From: Epiperipatus broadwayi
Taxonomy: Eukaryota > Onychophora > Udeonychophora > Euonychophora > Peripatidae
NCBI GenBank assembly: GCA_028023455.1
Contig: JAQFVV010006476.1
Coordinates: 312,001 to 376,000, forward strand
Length of the DNA stretch: 64,000 bases
Direction of reading: 5' to 3'
Shown here: piece by piece, positions 1 through 12,274 of the stretch
Position numbering within the stretch: position 1 is the first letter of the stretch
How the letters are laid out: each line of letters opens with the position of its first letter
Translations under genes and position numbers: made by a program
The notes under the pieces: model-generated
Databases searched by the model: none
What the model was told of the DNA's origin: nothing
What the model saw: only the letters and a program-made list of their open reading frames with translations

Positions 1-826
1 GTCTCATATGGTAATATTCCTCATCCATTTTATTTATTTAATATTATCTTACATTTATTTCAAACTAGAATATTTCTATCAAATAGATATAGCATTTGCC
101 TTTTTCTTTTCAAATTTTGAATAATGGCTAGATACTTTATATTCCAGACACATTTATACATTTACTACACATTAAATTTATTCATAGAAACTTTGATATG
201 TTTAAAAGAAAATATATTTATTCAGCAATATTAAGAAAATTATATATATCACTATATATATATATATTGTATTGTTATTGACTTTGCTAGTTCTAGCCAA
301 GTTGTGCATTACAAGCTTCCTCAATCAAATAAGCTTAAAATAGAGGATTTACTAAATATTCCCAAATAAAATGAAAATTATGATAATAAAACAAAATTAA
401 CATAAAAAGATTTTGTCATTTGATAATATATACTTAACTGAATGTACAATTTAAATTATATTTAGGTAATCTTGTAATTAATGAAATATATAATCATAGA
501 AGAGAGATTGGTAAAATTTGTAAAACTTTTGTAGTCGTAATATACTAAGTTATAAAAATAAAATTATATATTTTATAACCTTAATTAAAGTTAAAAAATG
601 TTTAAAAAAAAAGAGAAAAATGAAAAAAACAAAAACTAATTAAGATTACTGATAAAGTTTAATTAAGGTTAACTTCAATCAAAATTGTAATTACACATAA
701 TTAAAGATAAGAATGAAAACAAACATGCCTCTTTAGGAAGATTTGCCCACGATTGACAAAATGCTATAAAAGATAAAGAAGAAGAGGAAAACATAAAATG
801 TTTGTGGAAAGCTAAGGTATATATCT
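1..826. other. AT-rich non-coding stretch
   Basis: Very AT-rich sequence with short TA runs and A-tracts. I see no reading frame, RNA gene or recognisable repeat. It lies beyond the 3' end of the kinase gene on the minus strand. Confidence 0.5.
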
Positions 827-936
827 TTTTATTTTTTTCTCATGTGTTATAGCATCGGCCGGGAAGTGAACCCGCTAACCCGGGACAACTACTTGTAAGG
901 CAGACATGCTGACCTCTCGACCACCAACGCTTGACA
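827..936 (-). mobile_element. tRNA-derived SINE, copy 1
   Basis: On the minus strand a tRNA-like domain (930 to 852) is followed by a short tail and an A-rich end. A pol III A-box-like TGGTCGAGAGG lies at 923-913 and a B-box-like GGTTCACTTCC at 872-862. The anticodon loop reads CTTACAA (899-893), as in tRNA-Val. The first seven bases (GCGTTGG) can pair with CCGATGC at the end with two wobbles. The tail GATGCTATAACACATGA then A-rich is shared with the copy at 25790-25900, and both begin TGTCAAGCRTTG. Two divergent copies sharing a non-tRNA tail argue for a SINE and against a working tRNA gene; no intact T-stem is present. Confidence 0.7.
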
Positions 937-3600
937 AGTATATATCATTAGCATTGTATAAACTGAAAATATCCAATCCTAGTTGCGGAAGCATTCTAGA
1001 TTGTCTTAGATGACGACAGTTATAGCATTTTCAGTATTGACATAAAACCAGACGTCTAGAATGTCAAAATTATTTGATGAAAAAAGAGCAAACATGATTT
1101 GCTAAACCCATCTAAAGTGTACAATTCAGAGATCATGATATAGTCATTCCAACTTCAAAGAAACACCTAGAAGGAACCCAAAGAGAGGGAACACTGAAAT
1201 ATATCTTTTTGCCTACAGGAAAACTGTTTTCCAATCATCTGCTTTAATCTAGCTCATAAAATCAAGCAACAAGTTAATCTGAACCAAAAAAACTCAACAC
1301 TTAAAATCAACAAACAGAGACTTTGCAATAATTCAGATCAGAAATAGCCCGTTACTGGTAAACTTACTAAATTGTGTTGAGCCAAACTGCAGTTAAAATT
1401 TATAGATATATGCGTATAAAAAAGGTCTTCTTAAAATAAAAATATAATATATATATATATTTTAATAATTAAATATTTTTTAGAATGGATAAATTAATTA
1501 GATTTTTTTCCCGTTTATCATTAATGAATTTTATTAATATAGCTTTAGCAATATATATGTTAGTTAAATGTGTTTGTAAAACAATTTTTTTTATATTTAT
1601 CAGTTTGAATCAGCAAATAATAAAGTATACAGGTAATTTTTGAAATCAACTGAGGGTGCTTAGAATAAATAGTATTGTTATTTAATTGTTTACGTATCAG
1701 TCTCTCAGTTGTTTCAATTCCCATGTATACATCCCAATTCTCTATTGATCCAGAGTACTGAGAAAAGCAGGATTGCTACCATGGGAAAATGCGATGATAT
1801 TGCCAAAGAATAAAACAAATGGGTCACATATGCAAGTTAATAGAATACAAATTGAATATAATCAAATAAATAAATGTTAAATGAGATGAATCAGGCAAAA
1901 AATAAGCAGGTGCCTTATATAAAGATTTATATAGAGAAAAGTTTGATTACCATTATCAAAATCTATTTTTAATCAAATATCAATTAATCTTTGGGTACAC
2001 TGATGAAATACATGTGTGGATAATTCGTGTGTACACAGGAAGCGTTATCTGTGCATTGATATAGGAGTTGTTAGTATAAGTATTATCATCATCAGTGTAA
2101 AGGAACTAAAAAAATACATTCATTCCAGAAATAATATTAAGAAAATCACTTATGTAAAAGAGAGAGAAGTGAACTATTATTGTTTTAAAGTTGACGTTTT
2201 TATATTAACATATTTTTTACTTTAAAAACATCAAGTCAAAGTTTCTGTAAGTAAATTTAAATATCTATATATAATAAATGCATTAATGTGTTTAGATGAT
2301 GAATTATCTAGTCACTGTTCAAAATTTAAAAAAGAGGAAGGCTATTTGACCTAAATATTTTTGATTGACGTAGATGTAAGATAATATTAAACAAATAAAA
2401 AATACATATATTCTTTTAAAATTTCTAAAAGAATTAATATTTAAAATTTTTTTTCAATCAACTGATAACATATCAAATGATTACATCAGATTGTCTTACA
2501 ATCTTTATTTAAAAAGATTAGCCTTAAACACCTTTAATATTCAGTCAGAGACAACAAATGAAAATCATAAAAAACTTATTCTCATTTTTCTCTCACAAAA
2601 TAATCGTCCTTCCGTCCGACGTTAGTTAAAATACTTTCTTCCGGAAAATTTTTTAACTTCTAGCAATTTATTTTATATATAAAAAAAAGGATAAAATACT
2701 TTTGATATGTTATAAGGGAAATATATATCATAATATACATTTAGTTTAATAATAAAGAATTAAAAAAATATCATAATAAAATAATAAAAAGACATTACTG
2801 GAAAAAATTAAGGAATCAAAATGGATTTAAATTGGATGCTAAAAAATGAAATTAATAGTTAAGTGAAATCCTCAACTTCATCCCAAATGATTTTAAGAAA
2901 TGCAGAAAGGATGCACAGGTAAAAAAGATGAATGAAATAAAGAGGGTTGTTATACTGTTGCAAAAAACAAAAAAAAAAAACAATGAATGCAAGTATTAAA
3001 ACAAACTTGAAAAAACAAAACAACAAAACACCCTGCTATGAGATCTATAGTTGAAATTGATTATGGCATAAAACATAACCATAAAAAATTATAAACTATT
3101 TAAAAAATGTTAATTAAACAAGCTAATAAATATACAATATTTATAATTTAAAACTGAAAAAAAAAAAAAAAATTATACAATTAATTTTTAGCAAATAAAT
3201 ATATAATATATAAAATTATATAAATTTATGTAACTCCTAGATTCAAAAAAAAAAAAAAAAAAATGAAAAAAAAAATACCAGATAAGAAAATTAATAAATC
3301 AATTATTGAAAATATAACACATTTAATGAGTGATATAATCAAAAATTATAATTTTTTCCTTTTTTAAATAAGACTTTTATATAAAAAATAAATAAATACA
3401 ATATTTGCAAGTTCTGGAAATGTGTAAATATTATATAAAAAGCATATAGCAAAAATACAAAGTATCACAGAATTGGATTTGATGATAATACTCTTAAAGT
3501 TGGGGGGACAAAAAACTTTTTATTAAAATAAACTTAGTTTTTAATGAAACATTTAAAAAATTTTCTCTATATATTTATATCTCATTCTCACACTGACTTA
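937..3600. other. AT-rich non-coding stretch
   Basis: Homopolymer A/T tracts and TA runs dominate, with long A runs near 2970, 3160 and 3250. A small open frame at 2016-2225 has no recognisable motif. Nothing else is supported. Confidence 0.45.
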
Positions 3601-3639
3601 TACATATTTTGAATCTCTGTGCTAGCTAGAATGCTCATT

Positions 3640-4187
3640 CCATTTTTATTATCATGGTAATAATTAAGGCACAAAGAGATTAATGCAAAAATAAAAGGCT
3701 TCAATTAATAACCTTAAAGATTAGTTTCACACTGAATATATACTCTATAGTAACAATATATCTCATTCCTCTATAATCCTAAACAAGAATAACTTATACA
3801 TTACAAATAGGAGAAAGCAATACATTAATAGAACTTTCAAATCTAAAATGTTATGACAGATATTTAGTTTCAAGTAGAAAGAAGTTTTTGTGTATGTACA
3901 TAAAAATGTTTGAATGGGTATACACACGCAAATAAAGATACACAATATATAAATTCATCTGTATGTATATAAATACTCAAAGTAAATGAAAATGTTTTTT
4001 CTAAAATTTCAGTTGGACTGAAACGGAAGTAATTATCAATTTTTTTTTTTTTTTTAATGAATATTATTAAATTATCTGCATTATTATAATGAGATCAAAA
4101 ATGGAACAAGCTACTGGAACTTTAAAATAAGTCTTATAATACTTGTTCGGAGAAGATAATTAATATAACTTGAACATTGACAGTATA
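3640..4187 (-). other. probable 3' UTR of the kinase gene
   Basis: Sequence immediately downstream of the kinase stop codon on the minus strand. The nearest AATAAA-type signal I see in the sense direction is at 3650-3645, which would give a 3' UTR of about 0.5 kb. Transcript data are needed to place the true end; other signals lie further on. Confidence 0.35.
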
Positions 4188-4285
4188 CTATCTCTTTTTA
4201 CCTCCACTACTGTGATGAGAACGAGAACTATCAGAATCTCCTAAATTTTTGTCTTGCTTTCCAGGCCCACGACCTAAACGAGAAC
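4188..4285 (-). CDS. AAK1/Nak-like kinase, terminal coding exon
   Basis: On the minus strand, AG at 4287-4286 opens an exon that starts with two bases (GT) completing a split codon, reads SRLGRGPGKQ then a Ser/Lys-rich stretch ending GGKKR, and stops at TAG (4190-4188). The upstream exon at 25603-25514 ends with one base (A), so the split codon is AGT (Ser) and the frame is maintained. The length is 98 nt = 2 + 31 codons + stop. The peptide is basic and low in complexity and is not itself diagnostic, so the assignment rests on phase, splice signal and order. Another terminal exon for other isoforms is possible. Confidence 0.72.
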
Positions 4286-4447
4286 CTACGTTTAAAAAAA
4301 AAAGAAAGTTACATAGACACATCTACATTAAGATCAATATATATTTTATAAGCACGATATCCTGTTCACATGTAAATCTATTTCATAATCTATGATTTTT
4401 GTAATTAATGCAAATAATATATTCATAAACAATCATTATAATAAAAA

Positions 4448-5000
4448 ATAAACAGAGCAAAACTCTCCATACAGTAGTGCCACCTGTGCTAAACAGAGTA
4501 ATCAATGGATGCCAGAAGGCTTGTGCATAAAATCCCTATCTAATGCCTACTCATCCAATATCCCCAGACTAGTTTCTGGCTTGTGGCCTTCGTGAGTGAG
4601 GAGCTTTGGATCTGAGAGCACTGCATCTAGATCTTAGGATCTAATGCAACTCTCCAGCACCCACCTTTTATCTCTACTTAACTACAAAACTATGAGAATG
4701 AAATTGAAAACACAAAAAATATTTTCAATCTAAGCTCAATAACTTATATAGTCATATGGGTCTGAACTCAGTTCAGATAAAAGGTGGTTGCTGGAGGGTT
4801 GCATTAGATCCTAAGATCTAGATGCAGTGCTCTCAGATCCAAAGCTCCTCACTGACGAAGGCCACAAGCCAGAAACTAGTCTGGGGATATTGGATGAGTA
4901 GGCATTAGATAGGGATTTTATGCACAAGCCTTATGGCATCCATTGATTATTCTGTTTAGCACAGGTGGCAATACTGTATGGAGAGTTTTGCTCTGTTTAT
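4448..5000. mobile_element. foldback element FB-A, copy 1
   Basis: A long near-perfect inverted repeat. The outer ends are ATAAACAGAG (4448-4457) and CTCTGTTTAT (4991-5000). Each arm of about 230 nt carries the block AACTCTCCATACAGTAGTG, an ATCAATGGATGCC block and an AGACTAGTTTCTGGCTTG block. The centre (about 4690-4780) is single copy. No coding capacity. Right of it (5030-5040) lies GATCATGTGATG, which also sits next to other FB-A copies. This is a non-autonomous MITE/foldback-type repeat; the autonomous partner was not identified. Confidence 0.85.
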
Positions 5001-5390
5001 CAACAATTAATGTGCTAGTATAGGAAATGTGATCATGTGATGCTTAATGGTTTAATAATAAAAAATACTAATGCATGTTTCTAAAATGTGAATGCTTACA
5101 TTAGTGATATAAAATAAAATGCACTGCACTTAAAACTAACTTCACACATCATAAATAATAAATGTAGCCAAGAAGGTACTTTTAATTTGATTTAAACAAT
5201 CTTAAAAATAAAATTCAGCATACTTTTACAAATATAAAACAAACAACACAACAGATCTATCTTTAAACTGAAATCACTTTTATTAAGAAATTATTTATTC
5301 GATTCAAAACAATTTAAGTTTTCTCGTCCCGAAAAATTATGTATTTTGTCACCAATGCAACTCTTTAAGCAGAATACACATATACAAACA

Positions 5391-5601
5391 GTAAATGTAG
5401 GGGATTTGAACTGACTTTCAAGCACCCATCAACTATCCGCACTATCTCATACAACTGATAGACATGACCACACACATGTAGAAAAGATAAATAATCACCA
5501 ATAATCGCATTTCATGCTAAACCACAGTTGGTCCAGATTATCACCTCCCACCCATTGTTGGCGGGTGCTTGAAAGTCTGAGTTCAAATCCCCTATATTTA
5601 C
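5391..5601. repeat. inverted-repeat element related to the 22.7-23.6 kb duplication
   Basis: Ends are inverted: GTAAATGTAGGGGATTTGAA at the left pairs with TTCAAATCCCCTATATTTAC at the right, followed inward by CTTTCAAGCACCC/GGGTGCTTGAAAG. The minus-strand interior (GGAGGTGATAATCTGGACC, then ACATGTGTGTGG) matches the units at 22655-23577, which also end TTGAAAGTC...GTTCAAATCCC. The GGTTCAAATCCC block resembles a pol III B-box, but no A-box partner is evident. Confidence 0.7.
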
Positions 5602-5730
5602 AATTAAGCTCTAGGTTTGTGAAGAGTGCCTGGTTTTCAAACATTTATATACAAACAGTTATAATTGTTCTATATGTAATCAGATAAACTAATCCGTTTG
5701 TTAATCATAAATACTATATTAAAATAACAA

Positions 5731-5790
5731 ATATAAAGCCTATGTATTAAATATAAAGCCTATGTATTAAATATAAAACCTATGTATTAA
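5731..5790. repeat. three tandem 20-bp repeats
   Basis: ATATAAAGCCTATGTATTAA occurs at 5731-5750 and 5751-5770, then with one change at 5771-5790. A small minisatellite in intron sequence. Confidence 0.9.
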
Positions 5791-5801
5791 ATAATTATAA
5801 A

Positions 5802-6730
5802 TATAGAAATAATAAACACCTTAGGGCAGAATCTTTAAAATTTATTTAACAAACTCATATATCTACCCAAAGAGGCAGTTTGCAGTTTTACAAATCAAAC
5901 AATTTACTAATGACACGACCAAGATATTAGATTTCACACTTCTCATATTACACATATATAAACACTTTATAAAAAAAAATCACCCTGAACAGAAGAAATT
6001 ATAATGTGAAACATAACTCATTGTATAAACATAAATTTGGGAATTTTGACATTAATCATAGCTAAATTATTATATTTTGTTAATTAATGACTATAAATTC
6101 TAAGTAATGACATTGAATATTTAATCTAAAACAAGATTTAGAATGACTTCTAAAATTTTAGTTGCTACTTAAAATAGTGGACACAATTTAGATAATAATT
6201 ACTTTAATCACATTCATATCGGCTTTTTTCAAACCAAATTGTGCAAACGCTTTTTGAGAGTGTTAAATAATAAATGAATAACCTCTGACCCATACAAAAT
6301 ATAGAATTTATGCAGCAATATTATATAAATAATTACTTTAATTTATTTTTTATATTATTATTTGATTCATATTTTATTTTAATGGATTCAAAAATACTGC
6401 TACTACCACTATTATTACTACCAGTACTAGTAGTAATAGTATTAATAATAATTTTTATTTATTTATTTTGATTATACCTGAGAAGAAAATCTAATAAGCA
6501 AAACAAATACTTTTCATAATTTTTAAAGATCATAAAAGCAATTGACATAATCTTATAAGAACATAATACACAATAATAAAGTACTACTACTAATAATAAA
6601 GATATATATTAAAAACAATGAATAAAATAAAAACAAAACTGTAAACTTTCAACACATTAAAGATATATTTTATTTCTTCTTTTAATAATTTTATAAAACC
6701 ATCAAAACATCGCACGATCAACATTTTCTA
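5802..6730. other. AT-rich intron sequence
   Basis: No coding or repeat structure recognised apart from a degenerate ACT/AGT trinucleotide patch near 6400-6450. Confidence 0.4.
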
Positions 6731-7563
6731 TGCTTCCTCCATACAGTAGGGCCACTCGGTGCAAGCCTTAGTAATCAATGGATGCAGGAAAGTTTGCGCA
6801 TAAAATCTCCATCTGGTGCCTACTCACCCAATATACCCAGACTAGTTTCTAGCTTGTGGCTTTCATCAGTGAAAAGCTTTGATCCAGCAGCTAGCTTTTA
6901 CCCATATGGTTAACTACAAAGCTAGGACAGCAAGACAAAAACACGTCTTCAATCCAAGCTCATTCGCCTGTATAGTCATAAAGATCTCAACCCAATTCAC
7001 CATCTATACACTTTGGTATCCTTGGTTTATCAAAAATCAGTCATCATCATCCTATAGGCAGGAATGGTATAAAACCACCAAAAAAACACATGATCATCAT
7101 TTCCTACCCTTACACACTACTGTACAAAGAGTTTGCTGCTCCTAATAACAGTTTGTGTAAGCATAGGAAATAGAGATCATGTGATGTTTTGGTAGTTTTA
7201 TACCATTTCTAACTATGGGGTAATGGTGACTGTGGTATTTGATAAATGTAACAATGCTGAACTAGGTTCATATCTTTATGACTATACAAGCTAATGAGAT
7301 CGAATTAGAAACATTTATGTGTTTTCATCTTGAGCTCCTAGCTTTGTAATTAATGAAATATGTAAAAGGTGGCTGCTGGAGGCTTATATTAGATCTAGAT
7401 GCAGTGCACTCAAATTCAAAGCTCATCACTGATGAAAACGACAAGCTAGAAACTAGTCTGGGGATATTGGATGAGTAGGTACTAGATGGGGACTTTATGC
7501 ACAAACTTTCCTACATTGATTGATTACTAAAGCTTGCACTGGGTGGCACTACTGTATGGAGAG
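6731..7563. mobile_element. foldback element FB-A, copy 2 (large, diverged)
   Basis: The left arm starts with CCTCCATACAGTAGGGCCAC (about 6736) and the right arm ends with GTGGCACTACTGTATGGAGAG. The AGACTAGTTTCTAGCTTGTGG block and its inverse are both present. The middle is longer than in copy 1 and contains both orientations of an ACATGATCA...TTTCCTA box (about 7088-7190). Arms have diverged and an 88-codon frame at 6879-7145 is incidental. The right end runs directly into a LINE 3' end at 7564. Confidence 0.8.
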
Positions 7564-7636
7564 TTTATCTAGGCATAATTGCTGAGATATTCTTGACTTC
7601 GTTTAAGGAGAAGCCACAATACATCACATCACATCT
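7564..7636 (+). mobile_element. CR1/L2-like LINE, 3' terminal fragment
   Basis: About 70 bp matching the last bases of LINE-A: TTATCTAGGCATAATTGCTG, then TTCGTTTAAGGAGAAGCC, then the CATCACATCACAT tail. It is a severely 5'-truncated copy with no coding sequence. Its 5' junction coincides with the end of FB-A copy 2. Confidence 0.88.
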
Positions 7637-7958
7637 TTTAATAAATTTATAGTGATTACATTCAACATATAAGATGGTAATTTTAAAAATAGCTAGCTAA
7701 ATATTACAAGACTTTTAAAATTAGAAATAATTTGTATTCTATATGTTATGGTATCAAAAACTAATTAATCCCAATGTGATAATCATAATCTTGTTATATG
7801 TAATGGTATTTTGCTGTACATATTGTTTTGCTTGTGGAAAATATTTCATTGGTTCCAGAAATATAAATCTGATACAGTATTTTTTCTTAGTAATTAAGAG
7901 ATATTTTCTTGAATAAAAATTTAAAATAGTTTGGTAAAATGAATCCATTCATGTAATT

Positions 7959-10777
7959 CAAGAGTTCCCAAACTTTTTTCATCTGCAGACCCCTTTACCA
8001 AAAACTTTTACAACTGTTGATCCCCTAGTCATTTACTTTACTTAGTCAAATTAATAAATTTGTACAATACTCAATATTAAACATTTCATTACATATCAAA
8101 CTTTTCATTTTAATTACTTGTACTTAATGTTGCAAAAGGTTAAAGGATTACGGAATACGTGCAACATTTAATATCGAAACCAGCAATAACGAAAATTAAA
8201 GCAAAAAAATAGGAGCAGTTTTTTTTTAATTTTTGACATTTATGAAATAAATATGTAAATTCAAAATAAGTAAATAAAATATTGAAATCACTTTATTAAA
8301 CATAAAAATGAAGTGGAAAAATCAACATATTCAGACAGAATTAAACATCAACAAAATTACAATAATGAAAGATTTTAATCAGAATTATAAAAATAAGAAT
8401 ACCAAATAAATTAGCCTGGAAAACTGAATTTAATGAGATGGATGCACGTGGTAATCTGTCAACAATTTATCTATGTCCAGTTTTAAATTAGTGAGGTGCA
8501 TTATCAAATTTCCATGTTCAGTAATATGCAATTGATTTCCTTTCTGAAGCATGTTTAAAACTACACTGAAGTTTCCCTCTACCAGATACAACGATGGAAA
8601 TGCCAGCAAATATTTTTGTACAACAGTTCACAGAACAGGGTACAGAAGTGAAATATCTTATTGCAGCTAAAACTTTTGATAACCCTGTTTTAATTGTATC
8701 TTGAGATTCTCATTTGGACTGATGGTTATAAGTTCATCTTACAAAATTATATTTGGTTCTGCCCTAGTAGTGAATGGGTTTATTATCTAGTCCGGTATTT
8801 CCAATGATAGATATTTTCGAACCTAGTTTTGAAATCTAAGTGAAGAGTCTCCAAGTGATTGATGTAGAGCAAAATGTTTTCTTCTTGGATTGTGCCTATC
8901 TTAAATAAGCTGGGGAACTGGAAAAGCGCAGATCTTATAATATTCTATTTAAAAAACATTAATATGGCAACAAAAGCAGATATGACCAATTTTGCTTTGA
9001 TCAGATTCAAATTGTCTCCTTGCAGTTGTAAATTAACATCATTAAATTTGCCAAATAAATCAATTAAATAAGCAATATTTGTTTTACTGTTAAATAAATT
9101 TTCTTTCAAACTGGAATCCTCTTCTTCCTAAAACTCTAAAACAGATTGAAAAAGTGCAAAAAATCTCGCCAAACATAAATCTTTTGAAAGCCAGTGGATT
9201 TCAGTATGGAGAACCAATCAATAGAAATTTTTATCGTTTTCCTCGCATAATCAAGCGAACAGTCTAGTGTTCAAAGCGTTACTTCAAATTTTGTTCACAG
9301 TTGTTATAACAAATTGAAGCAATTGGTGCAATTTGTCACTAAGTTTCTTGGCTACTAAATGTTGCCTATGGATTACACATTGAATTGCAAGCACTTCAGG
9401 TAATGTGTTGTTTCAGCGATCTAATGAAATTGCTATAACGACCAACCCTAGCTGGTGCTCCATCTGTCACAACAGATATTATATTTGTCAATGGAATCAC
9501 TTCTTCATTGAAAAATATAGCTCCATTAAATTAAAAATCGATTCACCTCTGGTGTCAGTTTCTAAAGTTCTAGCAAAAAGCAGCTCTTCATGCATTTCTT
9601 GATCTTGAATAAAGCGAACGTATGCCAGCAACAAAGTTTCATTATCGGGTAATGTTGACTCGTCCAATTGGAGGGAAAACTTTTTTTTCTCCAAATGATT
9701 ACACAAACAGTTTTCCATGTCATGACTTACTTCGTCGTCAAGTCTTTGAACTGTGTTATTGTTCAAAGGAATCCTTTTTATAACATCTTGTGCAACAATA
9801 GCTCCGCGACAGCTAGAATAAGTTTCTCCCCTATGGTGTGCGGCTCACCAGACTTCGCGATGGGTAGGGATATGTTGTACGATGCCCTTAATCCATCATC
9901 ATTTTGCGTCAATGATGAAAAAACATTATCTATCGTAGTTCTCTTCAGAATTTTATCTTTAAGTGATTGAAAATATAACAAATCTTTGTCAGAGTGAATT
10001 CTGTTCAAGTGATCTACCAGTTTTGATGGCTTCATAGCATTGTTGCCAATGACAGGACAAATCCTAGCTTCAAATAGTTCAAGCTATAATGTATGCATTT
10101 CTTTTTTAGTTGTCATAATATTATCATAAGAAATAGAATTTTTTATTAACAACAATTTCGACAGCCCATGATTAAAAAAAAAACAAAAACAATATAGTAC
10201 GTATTTACTTGAAACAGAAGATTTTTGTTCTAACTCGAATAAATAAACCGTGTCCGCTGATTTTCTTTTTTGTAGTACTGCTCCTCAATAAGTAATTATA
10301 TTCAAAATTCAGATTACAAATAAGTACGTCACATTAAACGAACCAATTCATAGTGTTTTATGAAAGCATCACCATGTAAAGCTGATAGATTCTGCTAATA
10401 TCGAATATTGTCTATCTCACCGCGAGCAAGAACAGACATGCAATGATTTTTCATATCCGAGTTTCTTTGATACATTTGATAAGACAATGCAGAGACATGT
10501 TTCTGCTACATGCTTTTTCATGCATTCTTATGTGACTCTTTTAATGACACATTTTACCTTTTTGTTTACAAGTTTGGTTTATGGAACGTGTTTTTATCAG
10601 AAGTTTTTTTTAAAATTATTTTACTTCTTAGGTATTTATTGGAATCATAGATATTTTAAAGTAACAAACAAATAGCAGTAGTAAGGGGGTCTATTTTTGC
10701 TTTCATCGATCCCCCAATTTTTCTATTGAAACTATCAACTCCTAAAAAGTTCCAATGGATCACTTTGGAAACTCCTG
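7959..10777 (-). mobile_element. hAT DNA transposon, ZBED5/ZBED8-type, decayed full-length copy
   Basis: Terminal inverted repeats are CAAGAGTTCCCAAACTTTTT at 7959 and the complement of CACTTTGGAAACTCCTG ending at 10777, matching the CAGNGGTTCCCAAA pattern of hAT elements. GACCCC blocks lie just inside both ends. Flanking 8-mers ATGTAATT (7951-7958) and ATTTATTT (10778-10785) match at 6 of 8 positions, a plausible decayed target duplication. The length of about 2.8 kb fits an autonomous element; the transposase fossil is described separately. Confidence 0.87.
8430..10290 (-). pseudogene. hAT transposase fossil (BED finger to dimerisation domain)
   Basis: Read on the minus strand from about 10290 to the stop at 8432-8430. 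The N-terminal part retains half of a BED-type finger (ICPVIGNNAMKPSKLVDHLN...H; the cysteine pair is damaged). The middle gives SLQLDESTLPDNETLLLAYV and LLFARTLETDTRGESIF, typical of ZBED5/FAM200-like transposases in which a DES motif opens the catalytic core. The C-terminus gives FPSLYLVEGNFSVVLNML and ends HPSH-stop, the hAT dimerisation region. Frameshifts (near 9770) and stops between 8870 and 9480 abolish the frame. Small plus-strand frames here are shadows. Certain as a family, and clearly inactive. Confidence 0.9.
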
Positions 10778-11935
10778 ATTTATTTCTTCTTGCTCATGTT
10801 CATCATCTTAGCGGTATATTAGAGAATAGCGCAAGCTACTATACAAGTATAAACCTCTTTAAGTGAACAGAGAATCTTTCAAATGCACTGCTATTTTGTC
10901 CTCAGGTTCTGTGCTGAACATAGAGCAAACTTCACAGAGAATCTTTGGAGGCGCCAACTAACTACTAATCTGAATCAATTGTGATAAAGTAACTCTTTCA
11001 AAAATTGTGCAAAATCTGATAATGACAAAGATAATTGTAAATGACTACAGAAAACCAAGATTTCTGCAGAATAGATCTAAAACCATGAACTTCATATGAT
11101 ACAGAGCTCTGAACTGAGCATACATAAAAAAAATGAATATATAAATTGTCTCTACAAATTGCCTTGGAAAATTGCTGAATAATAAATGTAAGACTCTTTG
11201 CTAATCCTAGACAATCACACAAAAGTCATTTTAATTTATAGACTTTCTGAACTTTGCTTAAATTTCAAAATAAACTTTCTTTTTTAGAGATCAGCCTAAA
11301 AGTCTAATTTTTTAAAACTAGTATTTTTAATTTTCTGCGTTTTGTCATTTATTCGTTAATACCATTTCATATTTGAATTAATGATTATATGTATTGTGCC
11401 CTTTTCTATAGGTCAATGATAGTTATAAATGGTCAATTACTAAAAAATTTTAAAATTAATATTATATAGTATTTAAAATTATAGATTATATTAAGCAGTA
11501 AAAGATTAATATGATATATTTAATAATAAATATTGTGATGGTGAGAATTGTATCTAATTCTATATTTTTCTAAATTGTTTTTCAAAATTTTATATAATTA
11601 TTTTATATAATATAAGTAGCAAATTTATTAAGACAGATAAAATTAGACTAAACACCGGAAATGACTACGTGACTGTCTGGAATATTCTATGTATAAGCAC
11701 CGGTTTAAATTAATACTAATAATTAAAATATTTAAATAGTATATTATAGAAGTGGATGGAATTGTCACACATCATAATAAAAATAAGTAGTATACATCTT
11801 TATTAATTATTGTTTCAAAATTGTTTTAAAGGTAGTTAAATTGTAATAGATAATAATTGATTTAAAAATAATAATGAGTTAACATTTAAGTCTATTACGT
11901 CATGATTTTAAAACTTTAGAAATTGTTTATAAATC
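10778..11935. other. intron sequence, no gene recognised
   Basis: The stretch 10800-11230 is less AT-rich and has a 74-codon minus-strand frame (11222-10998) with no domain I recognise. From 11230 to 11935 the sequence is AT-rich with no structure I can name. Confidence 0.35.
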
Positions 11936-12274
11936 CAAGTAGGGATTGACCAATAAAAAATAGATCTTGGCAGACAACCAAAATCGCGCCAACTAATTGT
12001 ATAAACGGGGGGAGAACAAAAATGTGTTGACTCCAGAGCAGAGGTAAAATTTTAAGCTCTCTAAATTTTTTTTTTTTTCTTCAATTTATTAGTCAATTTT
12101 ATTATAATTTTAATAATATCTTTGAAAGAAACCAACTGACAATTTAAAAATCATCTGAAGAGAATCTTAGAATAAAATGTTTTAAAAAAAAGTTTTTCAT
12201 AGTAATGTTTCACTAACTTTACAGTAACCTGCCAGTGGATTCTATCGAAATATAATCGGAGTTTTCAATAGAAA

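Noticed and set aside
852-930. Functional tRNA-Val gene
   Set aside because: Anticodon loop and boxes are tRNA-like, but stems are mismatched and the same tail follows a second, divergent copy, so a SINE fits better.
9405-9970. Plus-strand frames of 65 and 100 codons
   Set aside because: They are shadows of the minus-strand hAT transposase fossil.
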